Shown: positions 21,563-30,921 of the stretch, in pieces
Layout: every line of letters starts with the position of its first letter
Numbering within the stretch: position 1 is the stretch's first letter
Assembly: GCA_937872685.1 (NCBI GenBank)
Contig: CALMTS010000167.1
Coordinates: forward strand, 1-51,282
DNA: 51,282 nt
Reading direction: 5' to 3'
Source: an uncultured Desulfomicrobium sp.
GTDB lineage: Bacteria > Desulfobacterota > Desulfovibrionia > Desulfovibrionales > Desulfomicrobiaceae
Translations under genes and position numbers: made by a program
Notes under the pieces: generated by a model
What the model was told of the DNA's origin: nothing
What the model saw: the letters and a program-made list of their open reading frames with translations, nothing else
Database searches by the model: none

Positions 21563-23232
21563 CAGATTTTTGTCACCGCCCCTTTGGCCGCGGACGAGGC
21601 CATGCGGCTGTAGCGGCGCAGGATGGATGACTTGATTTCCTTGGGATAGGGTTTCCAGTCCTGGCGGCGCTTCTCGAGTTCCGCCTCGTCCACCAGAAGT
21701 TCGAGCTGCCTGGCCGGGATGTCGATCTTGATGCGATCCCCTTCCCGGACCAGGCCGATGATGCCGCCTTCGGCCGCCTCGGGGCTGATATGCCCGATGG
21801 CCGCGCCGCGCGTCCCGCCGCTGAAACGGCCGTCGGTCAGCAGGGCAACCTCCCCGCCCAGGCCCAGGCCGGAAATGGCCGACGTGGGGGTGAGCATCTC
21901 GCGCATGCCGGGCCCGCCCACGGGACCTTCGTTGCGGATGACGACCACATCGCCGGCCACGATCTTTCCTCCCAGAATGGCGGCCACCGCCTCGTCCTCA
22001 CCCTCGAAGACACGGGCGATGCCCGTGCGCTGCATCATTTCCGGGGCCACTGCCGACTGCTTCACCACCGCACCGTCCAGGGCCAGGTTGCCCTTCAGAA
22101 TGGCGATACCGCCTTCCTTGGAATAGGGATCGGCCAGGGTGCGGACCACTTCCGGCCTGCTGATGGCCGGCTTCAGTGCGGCCAGGTTCTCACCCAGCGT
22201 CCGGCCCGTCACGGTCATGACGTCCAGATCGATGCGCCCCCCGCCGGCCAGTTCGTTCATGACCGCGGGGATGCCGCCGGCTTCGTGCAGATCGGCGATA
22301 TGATGCGGCCCGGCCGGGGAAAGCCGGCAGAGGTTGGGGGTCTTGCGGCTGATGGCGTCGAAGATGTCCAGGGTCAGGTCGAGCTCGGCCTCGCGGAAGA
22401 TGGCGGGCAGGTGCAGCACGGTGTTAGTGGAGCAGCCCAGGGCCATATCGACGGTCACACCGTTGGCCACGCTCTTTTCCGTGACGATGTCGCGGGGGCG
22501 GATGTTCTTCTCGACCAGGCTCATGACCTGCATGCCGGCCTCTTTGGCCAGGCGGATGCGCGCACTGGTCGGGGCCGGAATGGTCCCGTTGCCGGGCAGG
22601 GCCAGGCCCAAGGCTTCGGACAGGCAGTTCATGGAATTGGCCGTGAACATGCCCGCGCAGGAACCGCAGCCCGGACAGGCGCACTCTTCCATGCGTTCAA
22701 GTTCCTCTTCGCTCATGCTGCCGCTTTTGACCTTGCCCACACCCTCGAAAACCGTGATCAAATCCACGGTCCTGCCGTCGAACTTGCCCGGCAGCATAGG
22801 GCCGCCGCTGACGATTATGGAAGGGATGTTCAGGCGCAGCATGGCCATGAGCATGCCCGGCACGACCTTGTCGCAGTTGGGGATGAACACGAGCCCGTCG
22901 AAAGGCACGGCCGTGGCGGAAATCTCGATGGAGTCGGCGATGAGTTCGCGGCTGGGCAGGCTCATCTTCATGCCTTCGTGGTTCATGGCCAGACCGTCGC
23001 ACACGCCGATGGTCGGGAACTCCATGGGCGTACCCCCGGCCATGCGGATGCCGTCCTTCACGGCCTGGGCGATGATGTCCAGGTGCATGTGCCCGGGCAC
23101 GATCTCGTTGGCCGAATTGACCACGCCGATAAGCGGTCGCTTCATCTCCTCGCGGGTCATGCCGAGGGCGAAGAGCAGGGAACGGTGGGGGGCCTTTTCC
23201 AGTCCTTTGGTCATCTTATGGCTACGATTCAT
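21562..23232 (-). CDS. ilvD: Dihydroxy-acid dehydratase
   Basis: IlvD dehydrates dihydroxy-isovalerate and its homologue in valine, leucine and isoleucine synthesis. The 556-residue protein has [11 protein letters not shown] (Cys120) and [16 protein letters not shown] (Cys192), cluster and metal ligands of the family. The position that is cysteine in [2Fe-2S] types is Gly48 here (NEIVPGHMH), as in the E. coli enzyme, suggesting an oxygen-labile [4Fe-4S] cluster suitable for an anaerobe (inference). The ATG at 23232 is chosen because GAGGA lies 6-7 bases upstream; the frame remains open further upstream into ftsX. It lies 20 bp after ftsX, an unusual neighbour. Confidence 0.95.
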   Translation of the reverse strand: MNRSHKMTKGLEKAPHRSLLFALGMTREEMKRPLIGVVNSANEIVPGHMHLDIIAQAVKDGIRMAGGTPMEFPTIGVCDGLAMNHEGMKMSLPSRELIADSIEISATAVPFDGLVFIPNCDKVVPGMLMAMLRLNIPSIIVSGGPMLPGKFDGRTVDLITVFEGVGKVKSGSMSEEELERMEECACPGCGSCAGMFTANSMNCLSEALGLALPGNGTIPAPTSARIRLAKEAGMQVMSLVEKNIRPRDIVTEKSVANGVTVDMALGCSTNTVLHLPAIFREAELDLTLDIFDAISRKTPNLCRLSPAGPHHIADLHEAGGIPAVMNELAGGGRIDLDVMTVTGRTLGENLAALKPAISRPEVVRTLADPYSKEGGIAILKGNLALDGAVVKQSAVAPEMMQRTGIARVFEGEDEAVAAILGGKIVAGDVVVIRNEGPVGGPGMREMLTPTSAISGLGLGGEVALLTDGRFSGGTRGAAIGHISPEAAEGGIIGLVREGDRIKIDIPARQLELLVDEAELEKRRQDWKPYPKEIKSSILRRYSRMASSAAKGAVTKI

Positions 23233-23252
23233 GATTTTCCTCGATATTTTTT

Positions 23253-24125
23253 TCAATTGCGAAGGGCGACGAGGGAGCTCAGGACTCCCACTGCCGCCAG
23301 TATTGCGACGATGGCAAGGCTGTACATGGGCGGAATAAACGAGATGTTCATCCACAGCGGCGGGACGTTGAACATCTCCTCGATGCCGTTATGCAGAAGC
23401 TTCAGGAGCCCCAGGGCCAGTCCGGCCCCGAGAATTCCCTGAAAAGCCCCCCCCACGAGCAGTGGGAACTGGATGTATGCCCGGCTGGCGCCCACGAAGC
23501 GCAGAATCTCGAGTTCCTCCCGGCGGGCCAGCAGGGCGAGCTTGATGGTGTTGCCGACCACAAGGGCGACCACCACCAGCAAAAAGCCCGTCACCGGCCA
23601 GAAAGCCATCCTGGTCAGCCCGACCCAGGAGGTCAACAGGTCAACCTGCAGGGGGTTGAAAGTCACTTTCTCCACCCTGGGCAGGGACTGGAGGCGCTCC
23701 ACCATGGCCGCAGCCCACTTCTTGCCGTCCTCCGCAGGAAGTTCACATTCCACAAGGGCCGTGGGCGGAAGAGGGCTGCGCCCTTTCATCCACTCCAAAT
23801 CAACGCTCTTCTGAAAGGATTCGGCCAGCACTCCCAGGGCCTGGTCCGGGGTGAAGGTGCGCACGTTGACCACTCCTTCCATGGCCGACAGTCCGGCCCA
23901 CACGTCGCGCACCTCTTCGGGCTTGACCTGAGCATCCCAGAAAACCTGAAACTGGACGTTCCCCTGTCTGGCCCCGATCTGCAGGTCGAGGTTGTGCACC
24001 AGCATGAGAAATGCCCCGCCCAGAAAGGAAACCAGAGTGATGGCGGCAATGGTCATGCACAGGGACCACGGCGCCCGGAACAGGTCACGGATGCCCTGGC
24101 CAAGCAGCTGGAAAAAGACGTTCAT
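23253..24125 (-). CDS. ftsX: Cell division protein FtsX (permease-like)
   Basis: FtsX is the membrane partner of FtsE; the complex activates peptidoglycan hydrolases at the septum. The 290-residue protein has the expected topology: a cytoplasmic start, one membrane segment at about 22-44, a large periplasmic domain to about 165, then three hydrophobic segments (about 172-195, 215-240 and 262-285) and a short C-terminal end. Its ATG overlaps the ftsE stop by 4 bp (ATGA). The next gene downstream is ilvD. Confidence 0.93.
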   Translation of the reverse strand: MNVFFQLLGQGIRDLFRAPWSLCMTIAAITLVSFLGGAFLMLVHNLDLQIGARQGNVQFQVFWDAQVKPEEVRDVWAGLSAMEGVVNVRTFTPDQALGVLAESFQKSVDLEWMKGRSPLPPTALVECELPAEDGKKWAAAMVERLQSLPRVEKVTFNPLQVDLLTSWVGLTRMAFWPVTGFLLVVVALVVGNTIKLALLARREELEILRFVGASRAYIQFPLLVGGAFQGILGAGLALGLLKLLHNGIEEMFNVPPLWMNISFIPPMYSLAIVAILAAVGVLSSLVALRN

Positions 24126-24802
24126 AGATCGCCTCCCGGCTCCACGCAGCCCTCGTGCATGGTACCGTCGTGCAGGGTCACGACCCGCGCCCCGGCCATG
24201 CGCTCCATGATCTCACGGTTATGGGTGGCTATCATGATCGATGTCCCGAATTTGTGGAATTGCTGGAAAATATCCATCATGCGCATGGACAGCTCATGGT
24301 CCAGGTTGCCCGTGGGCTCGTCGGCCAGAAGCAGCTTGGGCTTGACGACAACGGCCCGGGCCACTGCCACGCGCTGCTGTTCTCCGCCCGAGAGTTCTTC
24401 GCACAGCGACAGCGCCTTCTGGTCCAGATGAAGACTCCTGAGCACGGCCCTGACCCGCTTTTCGATGATGTGCCTGGCGATGCCGCGGACCTTGAGGGGC
24501 AGGGCCACATTGGCGAAGACCGTCTGGTTGGTCAGGATCTTGAAGTCCTGAAAGACCACGCTCACGTCCCGGCGCAGCAGGTGTTTGCGGCCCTCGGGCA
24601 GGGTGTTCAGGTCGTAACCGGCCACATCGACCTTGCCCCGCTGCACGGGCAGGGCGCCGTGCAGAATGCGCATGAAGGTCGTCTTGCCCGCTCCCGAAGG
24701 ACCGCACAGGAAAACGAATTCACCCTGCTTCATGCAAAAATTGACATCCTTCAGGGCCAGTTGCCTGCCAAAGGAGTATGTAAGCTTGGAAATGGTGATC
24801 AT
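24122..24802 (-). CDS. ftsE: Cell division ATP-binding protein FtsE
   Basis: FtsE is the ABC-type ATPase of the FtsEX complex. The 226-residue protein has Walker A GPSGAGKT (residues 34-41), a Q-loop in VVFQDFKIL, signature LSGGEQQRVAVARA, Walker B LLLADEPTGNLD and the H-loop ATHNRE. The ATG at 24802 was selected over one nine codons upstream because GGAGAGGG sits just before it and the protein then starts MITISKLTYSF, like other FtsE proteins. It follows a receiver-TPR gene by 23 bp, which is not a standard ftsEX neighbour. Confidence 0.95.
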   Translation of the reverse strand: MITISKLTYSFGRQLALKDVNFCMKQGEFVFLCGPSGAGKTTFMRILHGALPVQRGKVDVAGYDLNTLPEGRKHLLRRDVSVVFQDFKILTNQTVFANVALPLKVRGIARHIIEKRVRAVLRSLHLDQKALSLCEELSGGEQQRVAVARAVVVKPKLLLADEPTGNLDHELSMRMMDIFQQFHKFGTSIMIATHNREIMERMAGARVVTLHDGTMHEGCVEPGGDL

Positions 24803-24825
24803 AAACCCTCTCCGGGACGTCCGGG

Positions 24826-25989
24826 TCAATCGGACTCGTGGACATGCGCCTTGTTGATCTGGTCCAGCAGGGCCTTGGCCCGTTCGAAGCCGGGATCATT
24901 GCCCAGGGCGCGGGCCAGAAGCTCTTTGGCTTTCATGTGCTGTTTGCGGTTCACGTAGGCCACGGCGGCGTTGAACAGTATTTTCGCGTTGTCCGGCTCC
25001 TTGGACAGTGCCGTGCGGTAGATCTCCACAGCCCTGTTCAGCTCACCCTTGCGCCTGTAGGCGACGGCCATGTTGTTCAGGGTGTCGCAGGTGAGCGAGG
25101 AAAAAATATACGCCCCGAAATCGCGCTGGACCTCGTCGACCATGTCCAGGTTGACGTAGGCGTTCCAGATGTCCTGCTTGATCTGGTCGTTCTTGCGGTC
25201 GATGTTCAGGGCCGTCATGAAACTCTTGCGGGCCTCGTGCAGGTCTTCGCGGTGCAGATTGATCGTTCCGCGGAGGACGTGGTTGCTGGCGTTGTTGGGG
25301 CTGATGGATATGACCCTGTCCGCCGCCCCGAGAGCCTGCTCCAATTTCCCCTGTCTGGCCTGCAGGGTGGCCAGCGTCTCCCATGCCTTGGTGAAAAGCG
25401 TGTTGGCGGAAAGAATTGCGCACAATTCCTCCTCGGCCTTTTCGAGCTCGGAAAGATCCATCAGGAGATGCACCAGCTCCAGACGTATGCGGGGCGCATG
25501 ATCCGGGTGCAGGCTTTCGAACCGGCGCAGCTTCTCCCTGGCCTTGTCGTTCTGCCCGGAAGCACGCAGGGAACAGATCTCGTTTTTGAGAATCTCGAAA
25601 TCCTGTTCGAAGTTGCTTCCGAACACCGTATCGAGCGCTTCGGACAAGGCCTTGATGGTCACGGGCTTGACCATGTAGGCCGAAGCGCCGCCTTCGGACG
25701 CCAGCGCAATGTCCTCCATCTCGTACTTCGACGTCAGGAAGACGAAGGGGATGCGCCGCCCTCCCTCAATGCCGCGCACGGCCCGCAGGAGCGCCAGGCC
25801 GTTCATCTTGGGCATGTTCCAATCCGAGATGATGAGACCCGGTGAAAACGTCTCGATCTTCTCCAGGGCCTCCGCGCCGTTCTCGGCTTCCACGAACCTG
25901 CTGAACCCCAGGGCCCGCAGGAGATGAATGACCGTCTCCCGGGCCGAGAGGATGTCTTCCACCACCAGCACGGTGATATTCTTATCCAT
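24826..25989 (-). CDS. Response regulator with receiver domain and TPR repeats
   Basis: A 387-residue cytoplasmic protein. The receiver domain (1-120) retains phosphorylation Asp56 (ISDWNMPKMNG), the acidic pocket (VVEDILS), Thr86 (FLTSK) and Lys108 (VKPVT). No DNA-binding output domain follows. Residues about 130-380 form tetratricopeptide-like helical repeats (for example LNNMAVAYRRKGELNRAVEIY), suggesting output through protein binding. It overlaps the upstream histidine kinase gene by 8 bp, so the two should be a cognate pair, and it precedes ftsE by 23 bp. A link between this pair and FtsEX is an inference from synteny. Confidence 0.88.
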   Translation of the reverse strand: MDKNITVLVVEDILSARETVIHLLRALGFSRFVEAENGAEALEKIETFSPGLIISDWNMPKMNGLALLRAVRGIEGGRRIPFVFLTSKYEMEDIALASEGGASAYMVKPVTIKALSEALDTVFGSNFEQDFEILKNEICSLRASGQNDKAREKLRRFESLHPDHAPRIRLELVHLLMDLSELEKAEEELCAILSANTLFTKAWETLATLQARQGKLEQALGAADRVISISPNNASNHVLRGTINLHREDLHEARKSFMTALNIDRKNDQIKQDIWNAYVNLDMVDEVQRDFGAYIFSSLTCDTLNNMAVAYRRKGELNRAVEIYRTALSKEPDNAKILFNAAVAYVNRKQHMKAKELLARALGNDPGFERAKALLDQINKAHVHESD

Positions 25990-27292
25990 GGACGTTTCCT
26001 TCCGGAATAAAAAGAATGACGCAGAACCGGCTGCCGTGCGGCAGGGCGTCCTCGACCCATATCCTGCCCTGGAACATGGTCACGATCTTGCGGCAGACGA
26101 AAAGGCCGATACCCGTCCCCTTGATGCCGCTTTCCACGGAGTTCTTCGTGCGCACGAACTTGTCGAAAATGGATTCCTTGTAGTGCTCTTCGATGCCCTC
26201 ACCGTTGTCCTCCACCCAGAATTTGAGCACCGTACGGCTTGGATCCTCGGTCCGGCGCGACTCCCAGCTGTCCATCCCAAGGCGGATGCGGCCGTTTGCC
26301 GGCGTGTACTTGATGGCGTTTGATATCAGGTTCTGCACCAGGTGCCCCAGAAGCATGGGGTCGCCCAGGACATGGACATCGAACTCGCACCCATTCTCGA
26401 TGCTGATACCCTTGTCCCTGGCCAGGGGCATCAGCTGATCGAGCTGCCGGTGGACCAGAGGCAGGAAAGGAACCGCCGTCGGACTGAAACCACGCTCGTG
26501 CAGTTCGTCCACACGGGCCACATGCAGAAACTCGTCGATCATCTCCAGAAGCTTCGAAGCCCCCTTGAAGGCCGTTTCGATGATGGGCTTCTGGGATTCG
26601 CTCGGTCCGAGATAGTTCAGAAGATCCATGTTGGATATGACGGCCGAGAGAGGACTCTTGAAATCATGCACCACCATCTGGACCAGCTCGGCCCGCTCAG
26701 TGGACGCCATGATCAGCTCCTTCTGCTTGATCTCGAGCTCCTGGGCCAGTTCCCGGTAGCGCTCCTTCTCCTTTTCCAGCCTCTCCTGCACGGACAGGGT
26801 GTCGATAAGCGGCGTGATCCAACCTGCATACTCCAGCAGGACGCTGAGCTCCGTTTCCGTGAACGCCCCGCCGCCCTCCTTGTCCGAAACATTGATGACC
26901 CCGATGACCTGTCCCTGTTCCGAGAGCAGTGGCACGGACATGAGCGAGGCGGTCCTGTATGCCGCGTTGCGGCAGCAGAACCGCCCGTCGGCGGTGATGT
27001 CCGTAATGAGCAGAGGCTCACGGTACGTGCAGACATAGCCTGAAACGCTGCAGGGAGACAGGGGCTGCGTCAGCCCGACGATCTCAGGCCTGCTCGCGGC
27101 CACGACCTTGAGCTCCTTTCTGTCTTCGTCAAAAAGCATGACTGACGCCTGGGAGCTCCCAAGCCTCTCCTGAATGAGCACGCCGCCGTGATGCAGCTTT
27201 TCGGCCGGACTCTCGGACCTGCTGGCCAGGATGGCCATCATCTGGCGCAGGAACTGTCCGAGGTCCGACTCGATCCCGTTAGGCAGGTGCAT
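25982..27292 (-). CDS. GAF-domain sensor histidine kinase
   Basis: A 436-residue soluble histidine kinase with no membrane segment. A GAF domain spans about 15-168, with a cysteine pair FCCRN at 105-109 and Cys81/Cys88, which could bind a ligand or metal. A coiled-coil linker (168-200) leads to HisKA with the phosphorylatable His209 in VVHDFKSPLSAV. The catalytic domain shows N-box NLISNAIKYTP, G1 EDNGEGI and G2 GTGIGLF. It overlaps the receiver-TPR gene by 8 bp. It lies 12 bp after nrdJ, so all may be transcribed from the nrdJ promoter. Confidence 0.92.
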   Translation of the reverse strand: MHLPNGIESDLGQFLRQMMAILASRSESPAEKLHHGGVLIQERLGSSQASVMLFDEDRKELKVVAASRPEIVGLTQPLSPCSVSGYVCTYREPLLITDITADGRFCCRNAAYRTASLMSVPLLSEQGQVIGVINVSDKEGGGAFTETELSVLLEYAGWITPLIDTLSVQERLEKEKERYRELAQELEIKQKELIMASTERAELVQMVVHDFKSPLSAVISNMDLLNYLGPSESQKPIIETAFKGASKLLEMIDEFLHVARVDELHERGFSPTAVPFLPLVHRQLDQLMPLARDKGISIENGCEFDVHVLGDPMLLGHLVQNLISNAIKYTPANGRIRLGMDSWESRRTEDPSRTVLKFWVEDNGEGIEEHYKESIFDKFVRTKNSVESGIKGTGIGLFVCRKIVTMFQGRIWVEDALPHGSRFCVILFIPEGNVHG

Positions 27293-27304
27293 GCCCCGTC
27301 CCCG

Positions 27305-29539
27305 TCAGCCGCATTTGGTAAAGCCGCAGGAGGGGCAGACGAAGCATCCTTCCTGGAAAACAAGCTCCGTGGAGCATTCAGGGCATTCCGTCTTGGACAG
27401 CGACTTGTCGAAGCTGCGGGGCGCGCTCCCCTGCATGTACCTGTTTTCAAGCACCCAGGACACGGCGTCCGGGATGGAGAGGAGCATGCCTTTCTTCTGG
27501 AAAACGGGATGCTCGCCGCCGATTCCCTTGAGCTGCTTGACGATTTCCCTGACATGCACGCCCGAGCGCAGGGCCAGGGACACGAGACGGCCGATGGCCT
27601 CGGCCTTGGCCGTGATGGAGCGGCCCGAGCGGCCGATGGTGGTGAACACCTCGAACGGCTTCCCATCGATCTCGTTCACGGTCAGATACAGATCCCCCAG
27701 GCCCGTGCGCACCTTCTGGGTGAACCCGTACACGATATCCGGGCGGTCCATGGGCCGGGTCTCTTCGTCCTTCTTCCCTTCCTTGCTGCCATCGCCGGTG
27801 CACAGGACCTGCACGCTCTTGCAGCCGTCGCGATAGACGGTGACGCCCTTGCAACCTTCCTCGTAGGCCATCCAGTAAATCTTGTAGATATCTTCCTGGG
27901 TGGCGGAATTGGGCAGGTTGACGGTCTTGGATACGGCATTGTCCGTATGTTTCTGGAAGGCGGCCTGCATCTTCAGGTGCCACACGGGGTCGATGTCCAT
28001 GGCGGTGACGAAGACGCTGCGCAGGTCGTCGGGCAGAAACTCCATGCTGCGCACCGTGCCCTTCTCCACGACTTCGGACATGACCTTTTCGGAATAGCAG
28101 CCCGCATCATGCAGGGCCTGCACGAAAAAGCCGTTCGCCTCGGTCAGCTTCTCCCCGTCCATGACCTGGCGCACGAAGGACAGGGCAAAGAGGGGTTCAA
28201 CGCCCGAAGAACAGCCGGCGATGATCGACAGGGTGCCGGTAGGTGCGATGGTCGTGGTCGTGGCGTTGCGGTAGGGCCCCAGGTTCTGGTCATGGTACAC
28301 GGACGTTTCGTAGGACGGGAAGGGCCCGCGCTCCTTGGCCAGCTCCGCGGACGCAGATTTGGACTCCCGTTGCAGGAATTCCATGAGCTTCTCTGCCAGC
28401 ACTATGGCGCGACGGCTGCTGTAGGGCAGGCGCAACTGGTACAGCAGGTCCGCCCAGCCCATGACGCCGAGGCCGATCTTGCGGTTGCGCCGCACGGTCT
28501 CGGTGATCCTCTCCAAGGGGTACTCCGAGGCGTCGATGACGTTGTCCAGAAAGCGCACGCTCAGATGGATGACCTCGCGCAACCTGTCCCAGTCCACATC
28601 GGGGCTGCCGTCTTTCTCGACGACGAAGCGGGACAGGTTGATGGAACCCAGATTGCAGGCCTCGTAGGGCAGCAGCGGCTGTTCGCCGCACGGATTCGTG
28701 CTCTCGATCTCGCCCTGGTCGGGGTTTGGGTTGTCACGGTTGATGCGGTCGATGAAAATTATGCCGGGATCCCCGCTTTCCCAGGCCTTGCGCACCAGAA
28801 GCTCGAAGACTTCGCGGGCTTTCAGGCGCTCGATCACCTCTTTGTTCTGCGGAGCGATCAGCGAGTATTCCTCGTCCTTCTCCACGGCCTGCATGAATTT
28901 TTCGGTCAGGGCCACGGACAGATTGAAGTTGTTGAGATCGCCCTCGCGCTCCTTGGCCCGGATGAACTCCAGGATGTCGGGGTGGTCGACGCGCAGGATG
29001 CCCATGTTGGCCCCGCGCCTGGTGCCGCCCTGTTTGACCTGCTCCGTGGCGGTGTTGAAGATTTTCAGGAACGAAATGGGACCGGAGGCCACGCCGCCGG
29101 TGGATCCCACCCGGCTATCCTTGGGCCGCAGGCGACTGAAGGAGAACCCGGTTCCGCCGCCCGACTTGTGGATCAGGGCGGCGTGCTTCACCGCGTCGAA
29201 GATCTCGTCCATGGAGTCGCCCACAGGCAGAACGAAGCAGGCGGCCAACTGGCCCAGGTCGGTGCCGGCGTTCATGAGCGTGGGGGAGTTGGGCAGGAAG
29301 TCGTATTCGGTCATCAGCGTGTAGAAGGTGCGGGCCAGGTCTTTCACCTTCCATGTGGAACCGGGGTAATTGCCTTCCATGGACGCAATGCTGGCGGCCA
29401 CTCTCCAGAACATCTCCTTGGGACTTTCGATGGGGGTCCCATCGAGTCCTTTGCGCTGGTAGCGCTTCCTGAGCACCAACTCGGAGTTGGAATTGAGGGT
29501 GACCTCGGGCAGGTTCGCCGGCATTTTCATAACGTCCAT
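27305..29539 (-). CDS. nrdJ: Adenosylcobalamin-dependent (class II) ribonucleotide reductase
   Basis: NrdJ reduces ribonucleotides to deoxyribonucleotides using a radical generated from adenosylcobalamin, independently of oxygen. The 744-residue protein has the catalytic NPCGEQ motif (near residue 285), the first redox cysteine in GQLAACFVLP, the IAPTGTLS motif, and a C-terminal zinc-ribbon tail with CPEC and CPSC pairs. The start MDVMKMPAN is preceded by GAGG 5-6 bases upstream. It is preceded by a 374-bp AT-rich gap. B12 dependence ties in with the cbiR-like and cobU genes at 36393-37605. Confidence 0.95.
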   Translation of the reverse strand: MDVMKMPANLPEVTLNSNSELVLRKRYQRKGLDGTPIESPKEMFWRVAASIASMEGNYPGSTWKVKDLARTFYTLMTEYDFLPNSPTLMNAGTDLGQLAACFVLPVGDSMDEIFDAVKHAALIHKSGGGTGFSFSRLRPKDSRVGSTGGVASGPISFLKIFNTATEQVKQGGTRRGANMGILRVDHPDILEFIRAKEREGDLNNFNLSVALTEKFMQAVEKDEEYSLIAPQNKEVIERLKAREVFELLVRKAWESGDPGIIFIDRINRDNPNPDQGEIESTNPCGEQPLLPYEACNLGSINLSRFVVEKDGSPDVDWDRLREVIHLSVRFLDNVIDASEYPLERITETVRRNRKIGLGVMGWADLLYQLRLPYSSRRAIVLAEKLMEFLQRESKSASAELAKERGPFPSYETSVYHDQNLGPYRNATTTTIAPTGTLSIIAGCSSGVEPLFALSFVRQVMDGEKLTEANGFFVQALHDAGCYSEKVMSEVVEKGTVRSMEFLPDDLRSVFVTAMDIDPVWHLKMQAAFQKHTDNAVSKTVNLPNSATQEDIYKIYWMAYEEGCKGVTVYRDGCKSVQVLCTGDGSKEGKKDEETRPMDRPDIVYGFTQKVRTGLGDLYLTVNEIDGKPFEVFTTIGRSGRSITAKAEAIGRLVSLALRSGVHVREIVKQLKGIGGEHPVFQKKGMLLSIPDAVSWVLENRYMQGSAPRSFDKSLSKTECPECSTELVFQEGCFVCPSCGFTKCG

Positions 29540-29913
29540 GTATACCTCACTTTCCTTGAATTTGTATGAGACATATTGAAATAATTGGTTCTTCTTGATC
29601 GGTTGTTTTCTGTACTGGAGAAGGCTGAAGACTTCAATGTTGAGAAAAGGAGCACACGCCGGAATTCCTCTTTTTTTATAAAAGAAGTTTGAGAAGAGGT
29701 TGTTGGGATTATTAAGGTGGCTATTATGTGCCTAATTGATTCAACATATCGAAATAAAAATATTTTTTTAGAATAGTGACTGGTTTTAACCGGACCTTTG
29801 GTCGCGTTTGAATCTTGTGTTGGATCAGGAAACGAACAAAGGAAAAAGTTTGGAACATTCTTTTCCACATGTGTTCACATAACATGTTAAACTTTGAAAT
29901 AATTATATTTAAT
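29540..29913. other. AT-rich intergenic region upstream of nrdJ
   Basis: This is the only stretch over 300 bp without a convincing gene, and it is clearly AT-rich next to GC-rich neighbours. On the minus strand a weak promoter (TTGAAG at 29637-29632, 17-bp spacer, TACAGA at 29614-29609) lies about 70 bp before nrdJ. A TTTTCCACA at 29861-29869 fits a relaxed DnaA-box consensus. CCTCTT/AAGAGG arms flank 29667-29699. No cobalamin riboswitch motif was found. A 113-codon ORF here has no credible start or composition. The branched structure at 29845-29895 is listed separately. Confidence 0.55.
29845..29895. other. 51-nt perfect three-way junction sequence downstream of rfbA
   Basis: Three helices stack with only one unpaired base at the junction. 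AAAGTTT (29845-29851) pairs with AAACTTT (29889-29895). GGAA (29852-29855) pairs with TTCC (29863-29866). ACATGT (29867-29872) pairs with ACATGT (29882-29887), and T29888 is the only free junction base. It lies 18 bp beyond the rfbA stop. On the minus strand the outer stem runs into TTTTT-CC, so it could be a branched terminator for rfbA. It could also be a structured RNA or a protein-binding DNA element. Confidence 0.5.
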
Positions 29914-30780
29914 TTATTCATCGGAGATTTCGAGGAGGTATTTCCCGTAGTCGTTCTTGGCATATTTCATTGCCAGCGTTTTCAAATGTTCGGAACTGAT
30001 GAATCCTTTCCGGAAGGCGATCTCCTCGATGCAGGCTATCTTGAAACCCTGTCGCTCCTGAATGGCCTGTACGAAGCTGCCCGCTTGCTGGAGAGATTCG
30101 TGGGTCCCGGCATCAAGCCAGGCGTAGCCGCGGCCCAGCAACTCCACGTGCAGTGATCCGCGACGCAGGTATTCGCGGTTTACGTCCGTGATTTCGAGTT
30201 CTCCCCGCGGTGAGGGGCGCAGGTTTCTGGCGATGTCGACGACGTCGTTGTCATAGAAATAGATGCCCGGAACCGCATATTTTGATTTGGGTTTTTCCGG
30301 CTTCTCCTCGATGCTGACCACACGCCCCGAATCGTCGAATTCCACCACGCCGTAGCGCTGGGGGTCCTTGACCGGATAGCCGAAAACGATGCCGCCCGTG
30401 CTGAGGGTCACGCAGCTGTCGAGCACCTCGGAGAGTCCTTCGCCGTGGATGATGTTGTCCCCGAGGACGAGGCAGACGCTGTCCGTGCCGATGAATTCCT
30501 CGCCCAGGATGAAGGCCTGGGCCAGACCGTCCGGTGAGGGTTGTACTATATAGGTGAAGCGTACGCCGAGCTGGCTGCCGTCCCCGAGCAGGTCCTTGAA
30601 GCGCGGCAGGTCATTTGGGGTCGAGATGATCAGAATATCCCTGATCCCAGCAAGGAGCAGGATGGAGAGGGGGTAGTAGATCATGGGCTTGTCATAGACC
30701 GGGAGAAGCTGCTTGCTGGTGCCCAGAGTCAGGGGATAAAGGCGGGTGCCGGATCCTCCGGCCAGAATGATTCCTTTCAT
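29914..30780 (-). CDS. rfbA: Glucose-1-phosphate thymidylyltransferase
   Basis: This enzyme joins dTTP and glucose-1-phosphate to make dTDP-glucose, the entry to dTDP-rhamnose and related sugars of surface polysaccharides. The 288-residue protein has the nucleotidyltransferase start [16 protein letters not shown], then [23 protein letters not shown] with the metal-binding aspartate, and [16 protein letters not shown] lies 4 bases before the ATG and a promoter at 30811-30839. The other rml genes (rfbB, C, D) are not adjacent, so it is a stand-alone copy. Confidence 0.95.
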   Translation of the reverse strand: MKGIILAGGSGTRLYPLTLGTSKQLLPVYDKPMIYYPLSILLLAGIRDILIISTPNDLPRFKDLLGDGSQLGVRFTYIVQPSPDGLAQAFILGEEFIGTDSVCLVLGDNIIHGEGLSEVLDSCVTLSTGGIVFGYPVKDPQRYGVVEFDDSGRVVSIEEKPEKPKSKYAVPGIYFYDNDVVDIARNLRPSPRGELEITDVNREYLRRGSLHVELLGRGYAWLDAGTHESLQQAGSFVQAIQERQGFKIACIEEIAFRKGFISSEHLKTLAMKYAKNDYGKYLLEISDE

Positions 30781-30810
30781 GTGCCTTCCTTGCGGTTGAT
30801 TTAAGAAAAA

Positions 30811-30839
30811 ACTGTATCCAAGAGCAGGGCCACGGACAA
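30811..30839 (-). promoter_or_regulatory. Probable sigma-70 promoter of rfbA
   Basis: On the minus strand TTGTCC (30839-30834) is followed after 17 bases by TACAGT (30816-30811) and an AT-rich stretch, 30 bp before the rfbA ATG. The spacing is ideal and each hexamer matches 4 of 6 consensus positions. Confidence 0.5.
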
Positions 30840-30921
30840 GGGGTGCGGCTCTGCGGTAATGACAACCTGGACGCCCTTTGGTACGCAGCATGGGTCCGGA
30901 TACGAAAACAAAGGGGATGGG

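Noticed and set aside
29527-29868. 113-codon minus-strand ORF in the AT-rich gap
   Set aside because: It has no ribosome binding site, overlaps the nrdJ start, and its S/T/K/N-rich translation looks like random AT-rich sequence.
29540-29913. Cobalamin riboswitch controlling nrdJ
   Set aside because: No B12-box-like GCCACTG element or the expected long GC-rich leader folding was seen upstream of nrdJ.
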